From Syntrophorhabdus sp. (GTDB taxonomy: Bacteria > Desulfobacterota > Syntrophorhabdia > Syntrophorhabdales > Syntrophorhabdaceae): a stretch of 42,663 nucleotides of DNA. Under the pieces are notes generated by a model that saw only the letters and a program-made list of their open reading frames with translations, did not search any database and had not been told where the DNA came from. How positions within the stretch are numbered: the stretch's first letter is position 1; every line of letters starts with the position of its first letter. Below are positions 15,981-24,194 of the stretch, piece after piece. The position numbers and the translations under genes are program-made. The stretch spans positions 1 through 42,663 of the forward strand of contig JAAYAK010000214.1 in NCBI GenBank assembly GCA_012719415.1. The letters run 5' to 3'.

Positions 15981-17753
15981 TCATTTCGTCAGCTCTTCTT
16001 TCAGGGCTTTGCCCAGCTTGGCGATGGTGTATGGTTTCTTGATGAAGACCCCCGCTCCCATGTGCTGGGCGGCGATGACGTCCTCGCTCATGGAATAGCC
16101 GCTTGCTATCACGGCCTTCTGTCCCGGATGGATCTCGCTTATCCTCCTGTATGTTTCCATTCCGTTCAGGCCCGGGTCCATGATCATGTCCAAAAGGACG
16201 ATGTCGACGGGACGGTCCTTCAGGTACTCGAGGGCCTTTTCGCCGCTTTCCGCGGAGTTGGCCACGTATCCGAGCTTTGTCAGTATGGCACAGGCGGTCT
16301 TCCTCTGGTCTTCGAGATCGTCGACGACGAGGACGGTCTCGCCGTTTCCCCGGTAATCGTCAAATCGCAGGAAGGAGGGCGTATCGGCCAGGGCTTCACG
16401 GATGGCGGGAAAGTAAAGGAGGAATTCCGTTCCCTCCGTGCCCGTCATCACGTCGACGTAACCGCCGTGGTCCTGCATCACGTTCCAGACGATGGTGAGG
16501 CCGAGCCCGGTGCCGCTCCTGCCCATCTTCTTCCTGGTATAGAAGGGTTCGAAGATGCGCTCCAGATCTTCCGGTGAGATACCGGTGCCGTTGTCACGCA
16601 CGGAAACGACGGCGTACTCGCCCGCCCGCACCTCCGTGTAAGCCTTGAGGGGCCTGTCGACGTACCTGTTTCCCGTTCTCACGAGGATCCGCCCGCTCCC
16701 TGTTCCCTGCAGGGCCTCGACGGCATTGTAGATAAGGTTCATCATGGCCTTCGTTATGTGGATGGGTGAACCCATGATGTTGAGGAGGTCGCCTCCGAGG
16801 TCCGTCTCTATCACGACCCCGTCGTCAGCCTCAAGCAGTCTCTGGTGCTCCGGTGATGACAGGTAGTTGTCGATGAGGGGGTTCAGGTTCAGAGGTTCCC
16901 TGGGGCTGGCCGCGCCCTTTGCCACCGTCAAGAGGTCGTCGACGACGGCGGCCGCGCGGAGTCCCGCGTTCCTGATGGCCTCGATCGCCTCTCTTTGCTC
17001 GGGCCGCATGTCATCGTCCATGAGCAGGAGGTCCGGATAGCTCACGATCCCCGTCAGGATGTTGTTCAGGTCGTGCGCCACTCCCCCCGCGAGAAGGCCG
17101 ACGGCCTCCATCTTCTTCGCCCGGGAAAGCTTCTGTTCACTTTCCGCCAGGCGGCGGTTCAGTTCGGCCATGCTTGCCTGCGTTTCCAGTTGCTTCTCGA
17201 GGTCCGCGAGCTTTTCGTCGGACTCGAGCTTTTGCAGCGCCTGGGTCGCCAGCACGGAGAAACGCCGTGCCAGGGTCACGTGGTTCTTGGAGAAATGCGC
17301 CCGGTCCGGATGCGTGCAGACGATGATGGCGTGGTTGTCTGCCGTTCGGATCGACAGGTGGAGGGCCGAGCGGGCTGCTCCCAGCACCTCTTCCGGCTGT
17401 TTGTTCCATTCTTCAACGAGATTTGTGTCGAAAACGGCGACAGGCTGGCCCGCGAGGACCCTTCGCAGCATGGCCGCCGGCCGCCAGACCCTGTGGGCGA
17501 AGACGGGATTGGAGGCCGTGAGCGTAACGAGGGCCCCGTCGTTGTTCTGAAGGAGGACAAAGGCCGAATCGAAATCAAGGGGTTCCTTCATGGCATCGAA
17601 GAGCTGAGCGAACAGGGTGTGCGGATCCTTGCCGGTGACAAGGACACGGAGTCCGTTGAGGAGCGCCTCGGCCATCTGCCGGTGGAGCGCTTCCTTCTTC
17701 CGGGCTTCCTCGAGATCAAGCAGGGCCTCCCGCAGTTCTTCCGATGTGCTCAT
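15981..17753 (-). CDS. Hybrid histidine kinase: GAF, HisKA, HATPase, receiver
   Basis: 590 residues, no membrane segment. GAF-like domain (about 35-175), coiled coil (178-212), HisKA with phospho-acceptor H227 in GGVAHDLNN, HATPase with N box MNLIYNAVEAL, G1 DNGTGIS and G2 GTGLGL, and a C-terminal receiver with phospho-acceptor D522 (VLLDMIMDPGLNG). It can autophosphorylate and pass phosphate to its own receiver, but no output domain follows, so it needs a further protein. It begins three bases after the FIST gene stop, so the two form an operon and probably one signalling unit. Confidence 0.93.
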   Translation of the reverse strand: MSTSEELREALLDLEEARKKEALHRQMAEALLNGLRVLVTGKDPHTLFAQLFDAMKEPLDFDSAFVLLQNNDGALVTLTASNPVFAHRVWRPAAMLRRVLAGQPVAVFDTNLVEEWNKQPEEVLGAARSALHLSIRTADNHAIIVCTHPDRAHFSKNHVTLARRFSVLATQALQKLESDEKLADLEKQLETQASMAELNRRLAESEQKLSRAKKMEAVGLLAGGVAHDLNNILTGIVSYPDLLLMDDDMRPEQREAIEAIRNAGLRAAAVVDDLLTVAKGAASPREPLNLNPLIDNYLSSPEHQRLLEADDGVVIETDLGGDLLNIMGSPIHITKAMMNLIYNAVEALQGTGSGRILVRTGNRYVDRPLKAYTEVRAGEYAVVSVRDNGTGISPEDLERIFEPFYTRKKMGRSGTGLGLTIVWNVMQDHGGYVDVMTGTEGTEFLLYFPAIREALADTPSFLRFDDYRGNGETVLVVDDLEDQRKTACAILTKLGYVANSAESGEKALEYLKDRPVDIVLLDMIMDPGLNGMETYRRISEIHPGQKAVIASGYSMSEDVIAAQHMGAGVFIKKPYTIAKLGKALKEELTK

Positions 17754-17756
17754 ATG

Positions 17757-18962
17757 TTACCCCGTTCTGCTGTGCCCCAGGAAGAGGGTGGCGATCATCA
17801 GGTTGCCATGGCGGTTCTCTCCGCCGATGAAACACCCCTGCTCTCCCAGGGTGAATGAACAGAGAAACGGCCTGTTCGGCAGGATGCCTTTCAAGTCCGC
17901 GACGATCTGGTCCATCCGGTCCCGGACAACAAGCATGCACCCGGCACAGAAGAGCATCAACGCCCCTTCCGTCTCGCTGGCGGAAAAAGGGGCGCTGTGG
18001 ATCGCCGCCTTCGCGACCCTCCCGGCCCTGCTGGCGAGACTCGCGGTAGTGCCCTTCATCAGCACGACCTCAGAGCCCTGCTGGATCTCGGCGAAGAGCT
18101 CAAGCCCCTTATCCGGGAGCGAAGCAGTCGGATAAGAGAGCTTGTGATAGACGACCCCTCCTACCTGCCCCACGGGCTGGCCAAGGGGTGTGAAGCTTGT
18201 CGTGGGCACGAGGCTTCCTCCCCCGCTGAGCGTGTCCGCGATCAGGCCATCCGTCCATTCATTGTAGACCGTTGCGGCGGGCCGGCCATCTATCTCGTGG
18301 AGAACACGGCCGGAAACACGGGTTGCCCGCCCCCTGTGCTCGGTGGGCTCGTAACCGCTGTGAAAGGCGTAGCTCGCATGTCCGGAGGGGAAGAAGACGG
18401 CCACGGACACTCCGTCGGAGACGACGCCCTCGTTCGCGAACTGTTCCCACTGACCGGTCATGTCGTTATCCGCGGAAGTCCCTCCCAGGATGGGAACGTC
18501 CGCTCCAAGGTAGGCCTCGATGGCGCGTATCATCGTTTCCTCGTTCCCGGGGCAACTTGTTATGACGATGGCGACCGGCAGTTCCCCCGGTCTGCCCGCC
18601 TGTTCGAGGGCCCGGGACAGGGCCGATACGGCGGCTTTCGCGGGGTCATCCCCCTGTCTCGCGATGCCCGCGCCATAGCTGCCATCGGGATCGCAAATGC
18701 CAAGAAGGCCGAGTCCGAACCCATCCTCTGTATGGAAACCTTCCTCGGTGACAACGCCGAGGCATGTGGTCCCTCCCTGCAGGGATGCGGCCGGGGCAAG
18801 TGAGCGGAGGCGCTTCAACACGATAGCGTTATCGTAGGCGCATGAGCTGTGAAGAAGGATGAAATGAGGGGTGTCGCCAAGCTTCGCGGACATTCTGCCA
18901 AAAGCTTCTTCGGCTGCCATCCCCGGGTCGGAATTGGTCGACCAGCCTGAGGCAAGTTTCAT
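17757..18962 (-). CDS. FIST-domain sensor protein
   Basis: 401 residues from ATG at 18962, preceded by GGAGG; an in-frame ATG at 18989 lacks a site. Both FIST_N (about 20-210, with TPHFILLHSSCAYDN, GGTTCLGV and PILGGTSADNDM) and FIST_C (about 215-385, ending PFLCSFTLGEQGC) are visible. FIST domains are predicted input domains for small ligands, possibly amino acids, usually fused to or encoded beside kinases or chemoreceptors. Here it is a stand-alone protein immediately upstream of the hybrid kinase, so it probably feeds that kinase. Confidence 0.92.
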   Translation of the reverse strand: MKLASGWSTNSDPGMAAEEAFGRMSAKLGDTPHFILLHSSCAYDNAIVLKRLRSLAPAASLQGGTTCLGVVTEEGFHTEDGFGLGLLGICDPDGSYGAGIARQGDDPAKAAVSALSRALEQAGRPGELPVAIVITSCPGNEETMIRAIEAYLGADVPILGGTSADNDMTGQWEQFANEGVVSDGVSVAVFFPSGHASYAFHSGYEPTEHRGRATRVSGRVLHEIDGRPAATVYNEWTDGLIADTLSGGGSLVPTTSFTPLGQPVGQVGGVVYHKLSYPTASLPDKGLELFAEIQQGSEVVLMKGTTASLASRAGRVAKAAIHSAPFSASETEGALMLFCAGCMLVVRDRMDQIVADLKGILPNRPFLCSFTLGEQGCFIGGENRHGNLMIATLFLGHSRTG

Positions 18963-19262
18963 TGTGAACCTCCAGGATGCTTTCATCAACTTACCGCATG
19001 CAATTATACAATGTTTTCACACGTGAAGTACATGGGAACCACGAAGTATCATATCTCTCGCGATCTTACGGGTACTTATCTTCCCGGGGTCCGGCGGGTC
19101 CGAGCCGGGGATCCGCGGGAAGGCGGGATGCCCCGACGGGTCCGATTATCGGGGTCATATGCCCAAACAGTGGAAAGATGGGCATGCCGGAGGTACAATG
19201 GAGAGGTGTCCGCAAAGGGTGGCACCGTCACGGATCCTCGAGGATCAACAAAGGAGGGGGAC
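18963..19262. other. Divergent intergenic region between FIST and dehydrogenase genes
   Basis: About 300 bases. On the minus strand TATAAT (19008-19003) is a good -10 for the FIST-kinase operon, beside a near-palindrome TTCACACGTGAA (19016-19027); no clear -35. For the plus-strand dehydrogenase I see only its ribosome site. Confidence 0.4.
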
Positions 19263-20330
19263 ATCGAAACGTACAGGATAGCGGTGATAGGCGGCGACGG
19301 GATAGGGCCCGAGGTGCTGGCCGAGGGGATCAAGGTCTTAAAGACGGTCGAGGAGCTCGACGGCGGGACGAGGTTCGCCTTCGAGCATTTTCCCTGGGGC
19401 TGCGAGCACTACCTGAGGCACGGCAGGGCGATGGACGATGATGGAATGGAACGGCTCGCGAAGTTCGACGCGATATACCTCGGCGCCGTGGGTTCACCGT
19501 CCGTTCCGGACCATATCTCCCTGTGGGACCTGCTCTTGAGAATACGGAGGGGATTCGACCAGTACGTGAACCTCCGGCCGGTGAAGCTGCTTAAGGGCGC
19601 TCCCTGTCCTCTCGCGAACGTGAAGAGGGAAGATATCGACATGATCGTCGTGCGCGAGAACAGCGAGGGGGAGTATGCCGGAGTGGGCGACAGGCTCTTC
19701 AGGGGCACGGACCGGGAGGTCGTCCTGCAGACGGGGGTATTCTCCCGGAAGGGAACGGAAAGGATCATCCGCTACGCCTTCGAACTCGCGCGGAGAGAGA
19801 AGAAGACGCTGTCGAGCATAAGCAAGGGCAACGCCCTCAATTATTCCATGGTGTTCTGGGACGAGGTGTTCGCCGCGGTGGGAAAGGAGTATCCCGACGT
19901 CGAGACGCGCTCGTACCTCGTGGACGCGGCGGCCATGTTCTTCGTGAAGGAGCCCTGGCGCTTTGAGGTCGTGGTCACCTCGAACCTTTTCGGGGACATA
20001 CTCACCGACCTCGGCGCCGCGATAGCGGGCGGGATGGGACTCGCCGCGGGGGCGAACATCAATCCCGAGAGGACGTATCCTTCCATGTTCGAACCCATCC
20101 ACGGCTCGGCCCCGGACATAGCGGGGAGGGGGATAGCGAACCCGCTCGCCGCCATATGGTCGGCAAGCCAGATGCTCGACTTCCTCGGTCGCGGGGACTG
20201 GGGCAAGAGGGTACTCGACTCCGTCGAAAGGGTGCTGATGGAGGGAAAGACCGTGACGCCCGACCTCGGCGGGACCGCGCGCACCCCCGACGTCGGGGAC
20301 GCGGTGACGGAGAGGCTCAGGACCGCTTGA
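19263..20330 (+). CDS. Tartrate/D-malate-type decarboxylating dehydrogenase
   Basis: 355 residues of the isocitrate/isopropylmalate dehydrogenase superfamily. RIAVIGGDGIGPEV begins the fold, PWGCEHYLRHGR and FDAIYLGAVGSPSVPDH are typical of the tartrate dehydrogenase (TtuC/DmlA) branch, ENSEGEY and the NLFGDILTDLGAAI stretch hold substrate and Mg2+ ligands, and GSAPDIAG closes the NAD site. It should oxidatively decarboxylate tartrate, D-malate or a related 2-hydroxy acid. Start: AAGGAGGGGG (19251-19260) points at ATC (19263), the position where homologues have Met before ETYRIAV. Upstream in-frame GTG at 19206 has no suitably placed site. The nearby 20339-20364 hairpin may end the transcript. 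Confidence 0.85.
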   Translation: METYRIAVIGGDGIGPEVLAEGIKVLKTVEELDGGTRFAFEHFPWGCEHYLRHGRAMDDDGMERLAKFDAIYLGAVGSPSVPDHISLWDLLLRIRRGFDQYVNLRPVKLLKGAPCPLANVKREDIDMIVVRENSEGEYAGVGDRLFRGTDREVVLQTGVFSRKGTERIIRYAFELARREKKTLSSISKGNALNYSMVFWDEVFAAVGKEYPDVETRSYLVDAAAMFFVKEPWRFEVVVTSNLFGDILTDLGAAIAGGMGLAAGANINPERTYPSMFEPIHGSAPDIAGRGIANPLAAIWSASQMLDFLGRGDWGKRVLDSVERVLMEGKTVTPDLGGTARTPDVGDAVTERLRTA

Positions 20331-20338
20331 GGTCTGCC

Positions 20339-20364
20339 AAACGTAACGATGTTGGGACGTTTTT
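20339..20364 (+). terminator. Weak intrinsic terminator after the dehydrogenase
   Basis: AAACGT (20339-20344) pairs with ACGTTT (20357-20362), with an inner AAC/GTT pairing, followed by a T run. Lies between convergent genes. Confidence 0.5.
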
Positions 20365-20409
20365 CACCTGATGACAAGGTCACGGATCCTGCGAGCACCT
20401 GCCCACCTG

Positions 20410-21936
20410 TTAGTGGCGCTCCGGTGTCTCTGCCGCCGGCAGATAGATATTGAAGGTCGTTCCCCTGCCCGGCTTGCTGGAGGCGTTGATGTATCCGTTG
20501 TGCTGCTTCACTATGCCGTAAACGATGGCAAGGCCGAGACCGGTTCCTTTCCCCGCCTTTTTCCTGGTGTAAAAGGGTTCGAATATCCTGTGCATCGCTT
20601 CGTCGTCAATGCCTTCTCCCGTGTCGGTCACGGAGATGAGGACGTATCTGCCGGGTGTGCCGTAGCCGTGAAGCTTGCGGAAATCCTCGTCGAGGTTGAC
20701 CGTTCTCGACCGTATGGTGATCATGCCGCCCCGCGGCATGGCGTCGCGGGCATTGGCGACGAGGTTCAGCAATACCTGGTCGATCTTCGGTACGTCCATG
20801 AGGACCGTCACATCCCTGCCTGCGAGCGTCATGTCGAGGTCGATGTTCTTCGGCAGCAGCCCCTCCAGGATGCGCACGCTTTTCCGGACCATCGCGTTGA
20901 TCGCCACGGGCCTGAGCGCTACGTCCTGTTTCCTGCTGAAGGTGAGGAGGTTCCTCGTGAAGCTCGACGCCTTCTCGATCGTGTCGGCGATCTGCCTCAC
21001 GCGTTCCTGCAGCGGACCATCCTTCGGGACCTGCATTTTCAGAATGCCGCAGTGGCCGAGAAGGACCTCGAGGATGTTGTTGAAATCGTGTGCGATGCCC
21101 CCGGCCAGTTTGCCGATGGCCTCCATCTTTTCCGATTGGCGGAGCCGCGCTTCGAGATGCCTCTTTTCCGTTGCGTCGCTCAGGGTTATGATGGTGAGCT
21201 CCTCGAGGCGGGTCGCCCACAGTGATATGACCTTTTCCCGTCCGTTCTTGCAGGCTATAGGGCGCCGCTCGGCCTCATAGGTGCTTCCCGGGGAACGGTT
21301 CCTCTTCCAGGCCTCCACCACCTTCTTCCTGAGTTCGTCGTCGGGGTATGCCCGGACAGCCCAATCCTTTTCGGTAGGCACATCATCGAGAGTGTAGCCG
21401 GTAATGCCGGTGAACCGCGGGTTCACATACCTGCCGGTCCCGGAGCGATCGGCGAGTATGATGCCGAGGGGGATGTTCTCAAGGACGGCCAAAAAGGTGC
21501 TTTTCAGCTCGAGGTCGGCAACCTCTGTGAGGCCCGCCGGTCCGCCGGTCCCATAACGGGGCTTTCCGGCTATGCGCTCCCTTTTCGGGACATCACGACA
21601 GAACGCAACGAGGTCCTTCCCGGATCCGCTGCCGATGCATGTGACGTTCATCTCGACAGGTGTGGTTCCGCCCTGCCCGTCGGTGTGGTCGATCTCGACG
21701 CTTCTGGCAAAACCTTTCTTCAGGCATCCGGCGAGTTCCCGGGAAAGCTTGCCACGGTCATGCTCTGCCGTCCAGTCAAGGACGTTCTTTCCAAGCACGT
21801 GATCGATGTCTCGTCGGCCTGCAAGGCGGGCGTATTTCGTGTTTGCGTCCACGACGACACCTTTCCTGTTGAGGACCACAAAACCGATATCTCTTGTTTC
21901 GATCAGCTTACGATACAACTCCTCACTTTGCCTGAT
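20410..21936 (-). CDS. Double-PAS histidine kinase
   Basis: About 508 residues, soluble. Two PAS domains (about 5-118 and 145-258), HisKA with H283 in GGIAHDFNN, HATPase with LLNLVANARDAM, DTGEGID and GKGTGLGLAIVYG, ending TTFNIYLPAAE. No receiver domain. The reading frame stays open far upstream into the preceding gene, but those codons are its out-of-frame shadow. The best ribosome site (GGGAGG, 21941-21946) precedes ATC at 21936; a GTG further upstream in frame has no site. It follows the PAS/CxxC protein by about 67 bases on the same strand, so the two are probably cotranscribed. Confidence 0.88.
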   Translation of the reverse strand: MRQSEELYRKLIETRDIGFVVLNRKGVVVDANTKYARLAGRRDIDHVLGKNVLDWTAEHDRGKLSRELAGCLKKGFARSVEIDHTDGQGGTTPVEMNVTCIGSGSGKDLVAFCRDVPKRERIAGKPRYGTGGPAGLTEVADLELKSTFLAVLENIPLGIILADRSGTGRYVNPRFTGITGYTLDDVPTEKDWAVRAYPDDELRKKVVEAWKRNRSPGSTYEAERRPIACKNGREKVISLWATRLEELTIITLSDATEKRHLEARLRQSEKMEAIGKLAGGIAHDFNNILEVLLGHCGILKMQVPKDGPLQERVRQIADTIEKASSFTRNLLTFSRKQDVALRPVAINAMVRKSVRILEGLLPKNIDLDMTLAGRDVTVLMDVPKIDQVLLNLVANARDAMPRGGMITIRSRTVNLDEDFRKLHGYGTPGRYVLISVTDTGEGIDDEAMHRIFEPFYTRKKAGKGTGLGLAIVYGIVKQHNGYINASSKPGRGTTFNIYLPAAETPERH

Positions 21937-22003
21937 GGTTCCTCCCTTCCTCCCCGCCGTGCAGATCCCCTCGACGCGAAACACGATCGATAGTGAGACG
22001 GTC

Positions 22004-22657
22004 TCATTTGAAATAGTTTGGATACGTTTTCTTTGCGCATTCCGGACAAATGGTGTGGGTGAACTCCGCCTCGGAATGCTCCCGTATATAGTCCTCCAGC
22101 GGCTGCCAGCGGCCCTCGTCATCGCGGATCCTCTTGCAGGAACTGCATATGGGCAGAAGGCCGGCCAACGTTCTGACCTTGAGCAGGGCCTCTTTGAGCT
22201 CCACGATAAGTCTTTCCCGTTCTTCCTCCATGCGCTTGCGCTCCGTGACGTCCCGGGCAACGCCCTGGGAGTAAAGGAAATGTTTCCGCGGAGTCGATAT
22301 GTCGTAATCGGGCACGTCCCATTTCCCGCGGGCGGTGAGCTCGACGGTGACCTGTGCCAGGGAATAGTCCTTTATCCCTTTGTTCTTCTTGACGAGGCGC
22401 ATCTCCAGCCTCCGCATGGACCTCGAGCCAACACGTCTTTCCACGAAATGGACCGGTCCCTTCCTGCGGTCGTCGGGGTGGACTATCTCGTCGAAGGGCT
22501 TCCCCGTGAGCTCCTGCGGGTCGTAGCCGAGCTGCCTGACGGCGTTGGAGATGAAGAGTATCCGCCCTTCCCTGTCCAGGCGATAGATGATATCGGGACT
22601 CAGGTCCACGAGCGAACGGTAGTGGTCTTCGCTCAAGAAAAACGTCCTCTCGAACAC
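22004..22657 (-). CDS. PAS-domain protein ending in the CxxC/CPxC module
   Basis: 217 residues with a GTG start at 22657; the site ahead of it is poor and no ATG is in frame. One PAS domain (about 12-135, YRSLVDLSPDIIYRLDREGR), a short coiled coil (ERERLIVELKEALLKV), then the terminal module with C171-x2-C174 and C204-PE-C207. No kinase, DNA-binding or cyclase domain. Immediately upstream of a double-PAS histidine kinase, with which it probably acts. The module matches those of the sensors at 14022 and 33695 nearly residue for residue (LPIC..CK.IR.D.G.W). Confidence 0.85.
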   Translation of the reverse strand: MFERTFFLSEDHYRSLVDLSPDIIYRLDREGRILFISNAVRQLGYDPQELTGKPFDEIVHPDDRRKGPVHFVERRVGSRSMRRLEMRLVKKNKGIKDYSLAQVTVELTARGKWDVPDYDISTPRKHFLYSQGVARDVTERKRMEEERERLIVELKEALLKVRTLAGLLPICSSCKRIRDDEGRWQPLEDYIREHSEAEFTHTICPECAKKTYPNYFK

Positions 22658-23123
22658 ATTGGATATTCTGCTTTCATTACAGCAAAGTTCATCTGTTCTT
22701 TTACGGGCTTACCTGATGTGCCGGGGCGTTCTCGCCAGATACCCCGGCATCACTTTGGGCCAAACGGGTTGGACGGCCCGACGAGATCGCTCTTCTCATC
22801 GGTGATATGGGACTGCCTGTCTTCTCGTACCCCGATCGAAAGGAACCCCTGTCTTTCTGACACCAGGAGCCTTCCATTGCGCCCTTGCTGGTCCCTTGCC
22901 GTTGTGATTCGTAATTGTATGCAAAAAGCCAGAAGAATGCTATAACAAATAACTTGCTATGGAATACGTATGATTTATTAGTAGTGCCATCCCCGGGAAG
23001 GGAACGCCGGATGCCTTGTCGACGGTGACCGGGCAGGCTCATTTTAAGCAAAACTGTAGAATGTTCGAACATTATGATAAGATTCCAGGCTCATCATGAT
23101 CGTATTGGGAAAGAAAGGGGCGT
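22658..23123. other. Divergent intergenic region, AT-rich in the middle
   Basis: About 465 bases between the PAS/kinase operon and the PAS-LuxR gene; no believable gene. A possible plus-strand promoter is TTGCTA (22954-22959), spacer 16, TATTAG (22976-22981). A 14-bp perfect palindrome lies at 23060-23073. Confidence 0.45.
23060..23073. promoter_or_regulatory. Perfect 14-bp palindrome, likely operator
   Basis: AATGTTCGAACATT, 50 bases before the PAS-LuxR start codon. The placement and symmetry fit a dimeric regulator site, perhaps for the regulator itself. Confidence 0.5.
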
Positions 23124-24014
23124 ATGAGGGCCATGCATGATATCACCAAAAGCGGGAGGTCGGAAGACTCCCTTCTCGAAAGGGTACGGAGATTCCGCGC
23201 GATATTTGACCACACGTTCCAGTTCATGGGCCTGTTGACGCCTGGCGGCAACGTGCTGGAGGTGAACAGGGCCGCGCTTGCCTTTGCCGGGGTTCGGGAA
23301 GAGGACGTGATGGGACACAAGTTCTGGCTGACGCCGTGGTGGTCCCATTCCAGGCAACTGATGAACACCCTGCGAAACGCGATAAAAGAGGCGGCAGGCG
23401 GCAGACTCATGCGCTTCGAGGCAACCCATCTGTCGCCGGAAGGCCGTCCCCACCATTTTGATTTCTCCCTGAAACCCGTGCCGGACGAGGACGGAAAGGT
23501 CTCCTTTCTCATCGCCGAGGGCCGCGACATAACGGACCGCAAGGAGGCAGAGGAAGCATTGAGAAAGAGAGAAGAGGAACTTCGGTTCAAGACGCGGAAC
23601 CTGGAAGAGGCGAACATAGCCCTGAAGGCCCTCGCGAGACACATAGAGGAGAACAGGCAGGAACTGGAGAAGAACATCGTCCTCAATCTCAGAACGCTCG
23701 TCTTCCCGTACATCGAAAAGATGCAGGTGTCGAACCTCAGTATCAGGCAGAAGATGTTCATGGAGATCATCGAAAAGAACCTTAACGACGTGATCGCGCC
23801 CTTCGTAAGGGCCATCGGACATTTCGGCCTCACACCCACGGAGACGCATATCGCGGGCTTGATAAGGGATGGAAGGAAGACAAAGGAGATCGCGGAATCG
23901 CTCCACATATCCCGCCGGGCCGTCGAGGTCCACCGTTACAACATCAGGAAGAAGCTGAAGATAAACAGGAGCAGGCACAACCTGTGCGCCTTCCTGCGCT
24001 CCATGGGGGGTTGA
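23124..24014 (+). CDS. PAS-LuxR transcriptional regulator
   Basis: 296 residues. N-terminal PAS domain (about 22-135, ending GRDITDRKEAEEAL), a coiled-coil middle region (about 140-225), and a LuxR/GerE helix-turn-helix at the C-terminus (LTPTETHIAGLI, then TKEIAESLHISRRAVEVHRYNIRKKLKI). It lacks a receiver domain, so it probably senses a ligand or redox state with the PAS domain. AAAGGGG precedes the ATG. The liv operon starts 180 bases downstream on the same strand and may be a target, which is inference from position only. Confidence 0.92.
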   Translation: MRAMHDITKSGRSEDSLLERVRRFRAIFDHTFQFMGLLTPGGNVLEVNRAALAFAGVREEDVMGHKFWLTPWWSHSRQLMNTLRNAIKEAAGGRLMRFEATHLSPEGRPHHFDFSLKPVPDEDGKVSFLIAEGRDITDRKEAEEALRKREEELRFKTRNLEEANIALKALARHIEENRQELEKNIVLNLRTLVFPYIEKMQVSNLSIRQKMFMEIIEKNLNDVIAPFVRAIGHFGLTPTETHIAGLIRDGRKTKEIAESLHISRRAVEVHRYNIRKKLKINRSRHNLCAFLRSMGG

Positions 24015-24044
24015 AGAAAGTTTTGGCCCTTGTCGATTTTTCTA

Positions 24045-24074
24045 TTGACAACTTTCTTAATCTCATAATCTAAT
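24045..24074 (+). promoter_or_regulatory. liv operon promoter
   Basis: TTGACA (24045-24050), spacer 18, TCTAAT (24069-24074). The inverted repeat TTAATCTC (24057-24064) / GAGATTAA (24090-24097) brackets the -10 element and could bind a regulator, such as the GntR protein encoded downstream. Confidence 0.55.
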
Positions 24075-24194
24075 ATATTATCAACTTCAGAGATTAACAC
24101 AATAACAGGAACAGTCTGAGTAAGCCAGGGAATTATTGACCTTTTTCGGGGATACTAGCGTGTTTCATCAAATAAACACTGTGGGGAGGTAGTC

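Noticed and set aside
21937-22260. N-terminal extension of the double-PAS kinase into the preceding gene
   Set aside because: These codons overlap the PAS/Cys-module gene in another frame and read as its shadow.
22701-23072. 123-codon minus-strand frame upstream of the PAS/kinase operon
   Set aside because: Unbiased composition, no ribosome site, no similarity to known domains; treated as intergenic.
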